From Streptomyces sp. CoH27 (lineage in GTDB: Bacteria > Actinomycetota > Actinomycetes > Streptomycetales > Streptomycetaceae), in assembly GCF_020181035.1 (NCBI RefSeq), contig NZ_JAIQYY010000018.1:62001-126000 (forward strand): a DNA stretch of 64,000 nt, read 5' to 3'. Within the stretch, counting starts at the first letter, position 1. Each line of letters starts with the position of its first letter. Below the pieces are notes generated by a model. The model saw only the letters and a program-made list of their open reading frames with translations. It searched no databases and had not been told where the DNA came from. A program made the translations under genes and the position numbers. Positions 49,491 to 56,739 of the stretch are shown one piece after another.

Positions 49491-49694
49491 CTACTTCAGC
49501 GCCAGCCAGGCCACGCCCGCCACCACGGCGATCGCCACGATGACGCCGATGATCAGGCCGATGCGGGGACCGGAGGAAGAGGCGGCCGCCGCCTGCGCCT
49601 GGCGCCCCTGGGGGGCCTCGTCGACGAACGCGCGGAACATCTGGGTGCTGCCGGCGGGGTCGTAGTTGCCCTGGGGGCCCTGGGTGTTAGCCAT
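49491..49694 (-). CDS. Small tail-anchored membrane protein
   Basis: A 67-aa protein starting at ATG 49694 (MANTQGPQGNYDPAGSTQMF). A short soluble part is followed by a C-terminal membrane helix (IGLIIGVIVAIAVVAGVAWLAL) ending at the last residue, so it is tail-anchored. It is convergent with the lipoprotein gene. No function is known to me. Confidence 0.75.
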   Translation of the reverse strand: MANTQGPQGNYDPAGSTQMFRAFVDEAPQGRQAQAAAASSSGPRIGLIIGVIVAIAVVAGVAWLALK

Positions 49695-49851
49695 GGCCCG
49701 AGACACTAGCGAATCCAGGTGACCGACCCAAGTGCGGGGCCACCAGGACAGACAGGGGCACCTCACCCGCAGCCACCTGCGTATTTACAGTCGCAACACT
49801 TGCCTTTGCCAAGTTTTTGCACCACAGACCCCCCTGATCTATTTGCCTTCA

Positions 49852-49885
49852 GCAACCAATCATCGCTATGGTTGCCCCAAGCAAC
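49852..49885. promoter_or_regulatory. Candidate MarR operator
   Basis: Perfect palindrome GTTGC-CCCAA-GCAAC (49871-49885) overlaps a second dyad GCAACC-N12-GGTTGC (49852-49875); a further GCAAC half-site lies at about 49793. The sites end 16 bp before the marR start, as expected for an autoregulated MarR-exporter operon. Confidence 0.6.
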
Positions 49886-49901
49886 GAATACGGGAGGTGT
49901 G

Positions 49902-50417
49902 ATGGCCGAGCGGACGCAGTTCGAAGAGCTGGCGCGTCAGCTCAGTGCCGTCGGAGCCGTGAAACGGGACATGGGGCGGATCCTGCCGCCCGACTGCCCG
50001 GCCGGCTCGGCCGCCGTGCTGACCCTGCTGGGGCGCCACGGCGACATGCGCATGAGCAAGCTCGCGGAGCTGCTCGCCGTGGACATGTCGGTCACCAGCC
50101 GGCATGTCGCGCACGTCGCCGCGCGCGGCTGGATCGAGCGGCTGCCGGACCCGGCGGACAAGCGCTCGCGGATCCTGCGGCTGACACCGCCGGGGCTCGC
50201 GCAGCTCGACGAGCTGTCCCTGCGGATCACGCATCTGTTCGCCGAGCGGCTCGCCGACTGGACCGACGACGAGGTCGGCCAGCTCATCCGGCTGATGACC
50301 CGCCTGCGCGACTCGTTCGGCGACTGCCGGTCCGCCCCGGTCCGGCTTCCCGCCCCCGTGGCCGCGGAGACCACGCCCGCATTCGAAGAGACCACCCGTA
50401 CACCCGCAAGCACGTAA
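49902..50417 (+). CDS. MarR family transcriptional regulator
   Basis: A 171-aa winged-helix regulator with ATG 49902 and GGGAGG 4 nt upstream. The MarR core is complete: AAVLTLLGRHGDMRMSKLAELLAVDMSVTSRHV and the wing WIERLPDPADKRSRILRLT. It is followed 13 bp later by a large MFS exporter gene, and palindromic sites lie just upstream. I infer a substrate-sensing repressor of the exporter operon. Confidence 0.93.
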   Translation: MAERTQFEELARQLSAVGAVKRDMGRILPPDCPAGSAAVLTLLGRHGDMRMSKLAELLAVDMSVTSRHVAHVAARGWIERLPDPADKRSRILRLTPPGLAQLDELSLRITHLFAERLADWTDDEVGQLIRLMTRLRDSFGDCRSAPVRLPAPVAAETTPAFEETTRTPAST

Positions 50418-50430
50418 GAGAAGGAAGCCC

Positions 50431-52986
50431 ATGGCAACCACCACACCAGCCGGTGTGCGGGCTCACGCCAAGCACGGGGGAGGCTCCGCCGCGGAGCACG
50501 CCCCCATGACACACCGGCAGATCATGGAGGCGCTGTCCGGCCTGCTCCTGGGCCTGTTCGCCGCCATCCTCTCCTCGACGATCGTCACCAACGCACTGCC
50601 GACGATCATCAAGGACCTCGGCGGCGGCCAGTCCGCGTACACCTGGGTCGTCACGGCGGCACTGCTCTCCATGACCGCCTCCGTGCCGCTGTGGGGCAAG
50701 CTCGCCGACCTGGTCAGCAAGAAGGCCCTCGTCCAGATATCCCTGGTCATCTACGTCATCGGCTCGGTCGTCGCCGGTCTCGCGCAGAACCCGGCGATGC
50801 TGATCAGCGCGCGTGTCATCCAGGGCCTCGGCGCCGGCGGTCTGTCCGCCCTGGTGCAGGTCATCATGGCCGCGATGATCTCCCCGCGCGAGCGCGGCCG
50901 GTACTCCGGCTACACCGGCGCCACCTTCGCCGTCGCCACCGTCGGCGGCCCGCTGCTCGGCGGTGTCATCACCGACACCTCCTGGCTCGGCTGGCGCTAC
51001 TGCCTCTTCGTCGGTATCCCCTTCGCGCTGATCGCGCTGCTCGTGCTCCAGAAGACGCTGCACCTGCCGGTCGCCAAGCGGAAGGTCAAGGTCGACTGGA
51101 CCGGCGCCTTCTTCATCACCGCCGCCGCCTCGCTGCTGCTGATCTGGGTCACCTTCGCCAACGACAAGTACGACTGGCTGTCCTGGCAGACGTACACGAT
51201 GGTGGGCGGCACGATCGTGCTCGCGCTGCTGTTCGTGTTCACCGAGACCAGGGCCGCCGAGCCGATCATCCCGCTGCGCCTGTTCCGCAACCGCACCATC
51301 ACGCTGGCCTCGCTGGCCTCGCTGTTCGTCGGTGTCGGCATGTACTCGGGCACCGTGTTCTTCTCGCAGTACTTCCAGCTGGCCCGCGACAAGTCGCCGA
51401 CGATGTCCGGCGTCATGACCATCCCGATGATCGGCGGCCTGTTCGTCGCGTCCATGGTCTCCGGCCGCTTCATCACCAGCACCGGCCGCTGGAAGGGCTG
51501 GCTGGTCGGCGGCGGTGTCTCCCTCACGGCGGGCCTCGCCCTGCTCGGCCTGATGCGCTACGACACCCCGTACTGGGAGCTGTCGATCTACATGGCCCTG
51601 CTCGGCATCGGCGTCGGCACGATGATGCAGAACCTGGTGCTGTCCACGCAGAACCAGGTCGCCCCGCAGGACCTGGGCGCCGCCTCCTCCGTGGTGAGCT
51701 TCTTCCGCTCCCTCGGCGGTGCGGTCGGCGTCGGCGTGCTCGGCTCGGTCATGTCGGAGCGGATCACCCACCACGCCAAGGACACCATCACCGAGCTGAG
51801 CCCGAAGGCGCAGCAGGCCGCGGCCCACGCCGTCGGCAGCGGCAAGCTGCCCGACATGAACGCGCTGCCGGCCCCGGTGCGCAACTGGCTGGAGGGCGCC
51901 TACGGCCACGGCATCGCGGACGTCTTCCTCTACGCGGCCCCGTTCGCGCTGATCGCGTTCATCACGGTGCTGTTCATCAAGGAGGTCCCGCTGCGGACGT
52001 CCGGCGCGCTGGCCCAGGCCGCGCAGGAGAAGACCGGGGCGGCGCCCGCGGCGGCCGCCGCCGTAGAGACCGTCAGGGAGAACGCTGTGCAGGAACCCGC
52101 GCCCGAGAAGGTGCCCAGCTGGGCCCAGCCCGTCGTGGCGGACACCTCCGCCGAGACGACCGCCACCGCCACCCAGGTGATGACGGCGGTCGCGACGATC
52201 GCCGAGCCCGGCTCGGGCGCCGGCGGCGGCACCCCGGTGCACGGCTTCGTCCGCGGCGCCGAGAGCGCCCCGGTCCCGCAGGCCGCGGTCACCCTGATCT
52301 CGCTGTCCGGCCGCCAGCTGGGCCGCGCGGTCGCCCAGGCCGACGGCTCCTACTCCGTCGACGCCCCCGGCACGGGCAGTTACGTCCTCATCGCCTCCGC
52401 CGACGGCTACCAGCCGCAGGCCTCCACCGTCGTGGTGGGCGAGGAGCCGCTGTCGTACGACATCCTGCTCAGCGGCACCAGCGGGCTGACCGGTGTGGTC
52501 CGGGCCGCGGGCAGCACGCTGCCGGTCAAGGACGCCATGGTGATCGTCACCGATGTCCGCGGTGACCTGCTGGCCACCACCGCCACCGGTGAGCAGGGCG
52601 AGTTCGCCCTCACCGACCTGGTGCCCGGCACGGTCACCCTGGCCGTCAACGCGAGCGGGTTCCGGCCGCGCGCGCTGCCGGTCGAGATCGGCGCCACCGG
52701 CGTCACCCGGATCGAGATCGACCTGGACGCCGGCGCCCGGCTCCAGGGCGTCGTCCGGGCCCCGCACGGCCCGCTGGCCGACGCCCGCGTGACCCTCGTC
52801 GACCAGGCGGGCAACGTGGTCGGCACCGCCACCACCGGTACGGACGGCGCGTACGCCTTCACCGACCTGGACAGCGGCGAGTACACCGTCATCGCGACGG
52901 GCTACCCGCCGGTGGCCACCGCGCTGACCGTCGCCGGCACCGGAGTCGACGGCCACGCGATCGAACTCGCCCACCCCGGCGAGTAG
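50431..52986 (+). CDS. DHA2 MFS exporter fused to three carboxypeptidase-regulatory-like domains
   Basis: An 851-aa fusion. Residues about 30-545 are a DHA2 drug exporter, probably 14 helices: LGLFAAILSSTIVTNALPTI first, VIQGLGAGGLSALVQVIMAA for the family motif, and FLYAAPFALIAFITVLFI last. After an Ala/Thr-rich linker come three beta-sandwich units (about 601-687, 688-768, 769-851), each with the pattern GxVRxxxxxPVxxAxVxL and DGSYSVDAPGTGSYVLIASADGY or its equivalent. Such domains are usually outside the cell, yet a 14-helix exporter ends inside. It forms an operon with marR upstream and a YceI gene carrying the same domain downstream. Confidence 0.9.
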   Translation: MATTTPAGVRAHAKHGGGSAAEHAPMTHRQIMEALSGLLLGLFAAILSSTIVTNALPTIIKDLGGGQSAYTWVVTAALLSMTASVPLWGKLADLVSKKALVQISLVIYVIGSVVAGLAQNPAMLISARVIQGLGAGGLSALVQVIMAAMISPRERGRYSGYTGATFAVATVGGPLLGGVITDTSWLGWRYCLFVGIPFALIALLVLQKTLHLPVAKRKVKVDWTGAFFITAAASLLLIWVTFANDKYDWLSWQTYTMVGGTIVLALLFVFTETRAAEPIIPLRLFRNRTITLASLASLFVGVGMYSGTVFFSQYFQLARDKSPTMSGVMTIPMIGGLFVASMVSGRFITSTGRWKGWLVGGGVSLTAGLALLGLMRYDTPYWELSIYMALLGIGVGTMMQNLVLSTQNQVAPQDLGAASSVVSFFRSLGGAVGVGVLGSVMSERITHHAKDTITELSPKAQQAAAHAVGSGKLPDMNALPAPVRNWLEGAYGHGIADVFLYAAPFALIAFITVLFIKEVPLRTSGALAQAAQEKTGAAPAAAAAVETVRENAVQEPAPEKVPSWAQPVVADTSAETTATATQVMTAVATIAEPGSGAGGGTPVHGFVRGAESAPVPQAAVTLISLSGRQLGRAVAQADGSYSVDAPGTGSYVLIASADGYQPQASTVVVGEEPLSYDILLSGTSGLTGVVRAAGSTLPVKDAMVIVTDVRGDLLATTATGEQGEFALTDLVPGTVTLAVNASGFRPRALPVEIGATGVTRIEIDLDAGARLQGVVRAPHGPLADARVTLVDQAGNVVGTATTGTDGAYAFTDLDSGEYTVIATGYPPVATALTVAGTGVDGHAIELAHPGE

Positions 52987-53090
52987 TTCACTCCCGGCCC
53001 GTGGCACGCATACCGTCGTGTGTGCGCCACGGGCCGGTTCCATAGGGCCAATTTGTAAGTGTTTGTAGTTCCTTGCAGGGAGAAAACGGG

Positions 53091-53912
53091 ATGGGACTGA
53101 CCGCGAAGATCCGCACGCGTGACGGGTGGGCCGTGTCGCACGCGGTCGTCACGGTGACCGACATGACCGGTACGCAGGTGCTGCGCGCCGAGACCGATGC
53201 CGAGGGAGCCGTACGGGACACCACCGAGCTCGCGCCGGGGGCGTACACGGTGATCGTGACCGCCGTCGGGTACGCGCCCACGGCCTCCTCCGCGATCGTC
53301 ACCGCGAGCGGCCGGGCCGAGGTCGGCACGGTCACCCTGGCCCGGCAGGGCGGCACCGAACTGCCGCCGCCCGGCCCCTGGACGATCGACCCGGTGCACT
53401 CCTCCGTCGCCGCGGTCGCCCAGCACCTGGGCATCTCCAGCGTGCACGGCCGGTTCACGGAGTTCGGCGGCACGGTCGAGATCGCGCCGGACGACGTCAC
53501 CAAATCCCGCGTGGAGGCGGTGATCAAGGCCGCGTCCATCGACACGGGCAACGGCATGCGCGACACGCACCTGAAGTCCGGGGATTTCCTGGACGTGGAG
53601 CGGCACCCGGAGATCACCTACCGCTCCACGGGCCTGACGCAGGCCGGCTCGGACCGCTGGACGGTCCACGGCGAGCTGTCGATGCACGGTGTCGTACGGC
53701 CGGTCGACCTGGACCTGGCCTACCTCGGCACCGGCGCCGACCCGTGGGGCGGCACGCGGGCCGCGTTCCGCGCGACGGCCGAGCTGCACCGCGAGGACTT
53801 CGCGATGAACTACAACCAGGTCCTCCAGGCGGGCATCGCGGCGATCGGTACGACGCTGAAGGTCGAGCTGGACATCCAGGCGGTCCAGGGCGACTCCCTG
53901 CCCCAGGCATAG
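53091..53912 (+). CDS. YceI-family protein with N-terminal carboxypeptidase-regulatory-like domain
   Basis: A 273-aa protein starting at ATG 53091 with GGGAGA upstream. Residues 3-93 form one beta-sandwich unit (VSHAVVTVTDMTGTQVLRAE, APGAYTVIVTAVGYAPTASS) like those fused to the exporter before it. Residues about 98-265 are a YceI lipocalin-like domain: WTIDPVHSSVAAVAQHLGIS, VHGRFTEFGGTVEI, and LKSGDFLDVERHPEITYRST. YceI proteins bind isoprenoid-like or other hydrophobic ligands. There is no signal peptide, so it should be cytoplasmic. It is 104 bp after the exporter. Confidence 0.92.
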   Translation: MGLTAKIRTRDGWAVSHAVVTVTDMTGTQVLRAETDAEGAVRDTTELAPGAYTVIVTAVGYAPTASSAIVTASGRAEVGTVTLARQGGTELPPPGPWTIDPVHSSVAAVAQHLGISSVHGRFTEFGGTVEIAPDDVTKSRVEAVIKAASIDTGNGMRDTHLKSGDFLDVERHPEITYRSTGLTQAGSDRWTVHGELSMHGVVRPVDLDLAYLGTGADPWGGTRAAFRATAELHREDFAMNYNQVLQAGIAAIGTTLKVELDIQAVQGDSLPQA

Positions 53913-53975
53913 ACGCGGACATAAGCACAGCAGGGTCAGCCACAGGGGCGGGTATTGCCCCTAGGCTGCCGTGCC

Positions 53976-54446
53976 ATGGCACCGAACATCGCGACCAACA
54001 CCCGTGTATCGCTCGCCGAACTGCTGGACTTCGTACGGCCCCGGCACCGCGCCCTGCTGATCACCCGCCGCACCGACGGCGGGCCGCAGGCCTCCCCGCT
54101 GACCTGCGGAGTCGACGATTCGGGCCGGATCGTCGTCTCCACCTACCCCGAGCGCGCCAAGACCCGCAACGCCAAGCGCGACAGCCGGGTCAGCCTGCTC
54201 GTCCTGAGCGACGACTGGAACGGCCCCTGGGTCCAGATCGACGGCACGGCCGAGGTCATCGACGCCCCCGACTCCGTGGAACCCCTGGTCGAGTACTACC
54301 GCAACATCGCCGGCGAACACCCCGACTGGGACGAGTATCGCGAGGCGATGATCAAGCAGGGCAAGTCGATCATCCGGGTCACGCCGGAGCGGTGGGGGCC
54401 GGTGGCCACCGGGGGGTTTCCGGCGCGGCTGGTGGCCGGGGAGTAG
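53976..54446 (+). CDS. PPOX-class F420/flavin-dependent oxidoreductase
   Basis: A 156-aa split-barrel flavoprotein (MAPNIATNTRVSLAELLDFV). Typical motifs are RALLITRRTDGGPQASPLTC, VVSTYPERAKTRNAKRDSRV, and WVQIDGTAEVID. The family includes F420-dependent reductases of actinobacteria; the substrate is unknown. TAGGCT ends 8 nt before the ATG and there is no ribosome binding site, consistent with a near-leaderless message. Confidence 0.9.
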   Translation: MAPNIATNTRVSLAELLDFVRPRHRALLITRRTDGGPQASPLTCGVDDSGRIVVSTYPERAKTRNAKRDSRVSLLVLSDDWNGPWVQIDGTAEVIDAPDSVEPLVEYYRNIAGEHPDWDEYREAMIKQGKSIIRVTPERWGPVATGGFPARLVAGE

Positions 54447-54452
54447 CGGAGG

Positions 54453-55211
54453 TCAGCCTCGGTCGACCATCGCCTCGATGCCGGCGATCAGCAGGTCCAG
54501 GGCGAAGTCGAAGTCCCGGTCCATCATCTCGGCGACCGTGTCTCCGCCGCGGGCGTCCATGATGTCCCTGGACTCCTGGAGGTAGCCTGCGGCCTCGGCG
54601 TCCTGCTGCGCCGAGGCCATGGCCTGCCCGTAGTAGTCCTCCGGAGTCAGCCCGGAGTCCGCGATCCGGGACATGAACTGGGCTTCGAGGGTGCCGAAGC
54701 CGTACACGAACTGGAAGACCGCCGCGATGGCCCCCATCAGGCGGGGCGCCGGCAGCCCGGTGCGGCGGATGACGCGCTGCACGGTGCGGGAGAAGGCGAG
54801 GGAGTTCGGGCCGATGTTGAGGTAGCGCCCGGCGAGCGGGGACAGCCAGGGATGGCGCACCAGCAGGCCCCGGTACTCCGCCGCCAGCGCCCGCAACTGC
54901 TCCCGCCAGTCCGCCCGCTCGTCGTCCGCGTCGGGCAGCCGCATCTCGCCGTTGGCGGCGTCCAGGGCGAGTTCGAGCAGATCGTCCTTGGTGTCGACGT
55001 ACCAGTACAGGGACATCGCGGTGACGTTCAGCTCCCCGGCCAGCCGCCGCATCGAGAACTTGGCCAGCCCGTCGGCATCCAGGAGGCGTACGGAGGCGTC
55101 GGTGATCCGCTTCCGGTCGAGCCCGGAGGGCTGCCCGCCGCGCCCACTGCGGGGAGCCTTCTGCTCCAGCCACACACTGGCCCGCGCCGACCGCGCATTC
55201 TGCTCCGCCAT
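54453..55211 (-). CDS. TetR family regulator (TetR_C class)
   Basis: A 252-aa regulator, ATG 55211 with GGAGG 5 nt upstream. The helix-turn-helix is LLDADGLAKFSMRRLAGELN, then VTAMSLYWYVDTKDDLLELAL. The C-terminal domain with WLSPLAGRYLNIGPNSLAF resembles TetR_C_1 proteins. It lies 60 bp downstream of an MFS exporter gene on the same strand. The 32-bp palindrome in front of that exporter is its likely operator. Confidence 0.93.
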   Translation of the reverse strand: MAEQNARSARASVWLEQKAPRSGRGGQPSGLDRKRITDASVRLLDADGLAKFSMRRLAGELNVTAMSLYWYVDTKDDLLELALDAANGEMRLPDADDERADWREQLRALAAEYRGLLVRHPWLSPLAGRYLNIGPNSLAFSRTVQRVIRRTGLPAPRLMGAIAAVFQFVYGFGTLEAQFMSRIADSGLTPEDYYGQAMASAQQDAEAAGYLQESRDIMDARGGDTVAEMMDRDFDFALDLLIAGIEAMVDRG

Positions 55212-55271
55212 CGGCGCCTCCTTCGTACAGATCCGGCCAAGTGGTCCAACCTTAAGGGCGCGAGGGAGCTC

Positions 55272-56657
55272 TCAGGCGATCACCCGCTCCGCCCGCCGCA
55301 GCAGCCCCGCCGCCACAAACCCCCCGACCAGCACGGCGACCGCCCCCACCAGCTGACCGGCGCCCAGGCCGGCGGACAACGACTCCCCCGACGCGACGGA
55401 AGAGCTGAGGACCGCACCCAGCACCGCCACCCCGAGACCGTTGCCCAACTCCGCGAGCGTGCCGTTGATCCCGGCCCCCACCCCCGCCTTCTCCGGAGGA
55501 ATCGCGCTCAGGATGGCGTGGGCCATCGCCGGATTCGCCACCGCACACCCCGCCCCGATGAGCAGCAGCCCGAGCAGTGTCCCGGCGTAACCGCCGGAGG
55601 CGAGCTCGGCGATGGCCACCAGCCCCGCCGCCATCAGCACCATCCCCGACGCGATGGACACCGGCGTACCCATCCGCGTGGACCACTTCGCCGACAGCCC
55701 GGTGAAGTTGAGCGCGACGACGGTCAGCGCCAGCGGAGCGGTCCGCAAGCCTGCCTCCAGCGGCCCGTACCCGAGCACGAACTGAAGGTGCTGCGTCAGC
55801 AGGAACAACGCCCCGCCCATCCCGAAGGTGAGGAGCACCGCCCCCGTGACCGCCCCGGTGAACCGCCGGTCCCGGAAGAAGTGCGGATCGAGCATCGGCT
55901 CCGCGACCCTGCTCTCCCACCGGGCGAAGGCACCGAGCACCACCACCGCGACGGCCCCCGTGCCCAGCACCCGCGCCGAGGTCCAGCCGTGCCGGGGCCC
56001 GGAGATGATCGCGAAGACGAGCGCGGCCATGCCGATGGTGGACAGCACCGCGCCGAGCAGGTCCGGGCGGTCGCCCTGCGGGCTCCTGGACTCCGGTACG
56101 AGGGCCAGCACCGCGACCAGGCCCAGGGCCGCGACGGGGATGTTGATCAGGAAGATCGCGCCCCACCAGAAGTGGTTCAGCACGAACCCGCCGATCAGCG
56201 GGCCGCCGGCGAAGCCGAGTGCGTTGACCGCGCTCCAGATGCCGATCGCCTTCGGCTGCTCCTCGGGCGTGAAGATCTGCATCGCCACGGCCAGCGTGGT
56301 GGTCAGCAGCAGCGCACCGCCGATGCCCATCCCGGCCCGCGCGGCGATCAACTGGCCGGTGGAGTGGGCGAGTCCGGCCAGGAGCGAGCCGATGCCGAAC
56401 AGGGCGAGCCCGGCCACCAGCATCTTCTTGCGGCCGTAGCGGTCGGCGGCGCTGCCCGCGGTGAGCAGCAGACCGGACTGCACCAGGGAGTAGGCGTTGA
56501 TCATCCATTGGATGTCCGAGGTGGCCGCGTGCAGCTCGCGGGTGAGGGAGGGGATGGCCACGTTCAGGACGGTGTTGTCGAGCAGCACGGTGAGCTGGGC
56601 CAGGCAGATGACGCCGAGGATCAGCCAGCGCTGGGGATGGCCTTGGGAAGTGGACAT
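55272..56657 (-). CDS. MFS exporter, DHA2 family
   Basis: A 461-aa transporter with about 14 helices. The start is ATG 56657 (MSTSQGHPQRWLILGVICLA), which lies 3 bp beyond a 32-bp palindrome; the GTG 9 bp upstream is inside the palindrome. Motifs: LLDNTVLNVAIPSLTREL, DRYGRKKMLVAGLALFG and ARAGMGIGGALLLTTTLA. The −10-like TATACG within the palindrome would place the transcript start at or near the ATG, so a bound repressor would block both. It is followed by a tetR gene. Confidence 0.93.
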   Translation of the reverse strand: MSTSQGHPQRWLILGVICLAQLTVLLDNTVLNVAIPSLTRELHAATSDIQWMINAYSLVQSGLLLTAGSAADRYGRKKMLVAGLALFGIGSLLAGLAHSTGQLIAARAGMGIGGALLLTTTLAVAMQIFTPEEQPKAIGIWSAVNALGFAGGPLIGGFVLNHFWWGAIFLINIPVAALGLVAVLALVPESRSPQGDRPDLLGAVLSTIGMAALVFAIISGPRHGWTSARVLGTGAVAVVVLGAFARWESRVAEPMLDPHFFRDRRFTGAVTGAVLLTFGMGGALFLLTQHLQFVLGYGPLEAGLRTAPLALTVVALNFTGLSAKWSTRMGTPVSIASGMVLMAAGLVAIAELASGGYAGTLLGLLLIGAGCAVANPAMAHAILSAIPPEKAGVGAGINGTLAELGNGLGVAVLGAVLSSSVASGESLSAGLGAGQLVGAVAVLVGGFVAAGLLRRAERVIA

Positions 56658-56660
56658 GCC

Positions 56661-56692
56661 GTACACCGTATAGCGGTCGCTATACGGTGTAC
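56661..56692. promoter_or_regulatory. 32-bp perfect palindromic operator
   Basis: Arms GTACACCGTATAGCG and CGCTATACGGTGTAC (15 bp each, perfect) separated by 2 bp, directly in front of the MFS exporter ATG. The TATACG/TATAGC cores look like −10 elements. It is probably bound by the TetR protein encoded at 54453-55211. Confidence 0.85.
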
Positions 56693-56739
56693 AACGCGAA
56701 ATCGGGCTGTCGGCTGCCCTTCCGTCGGCCGCCCTCCTG

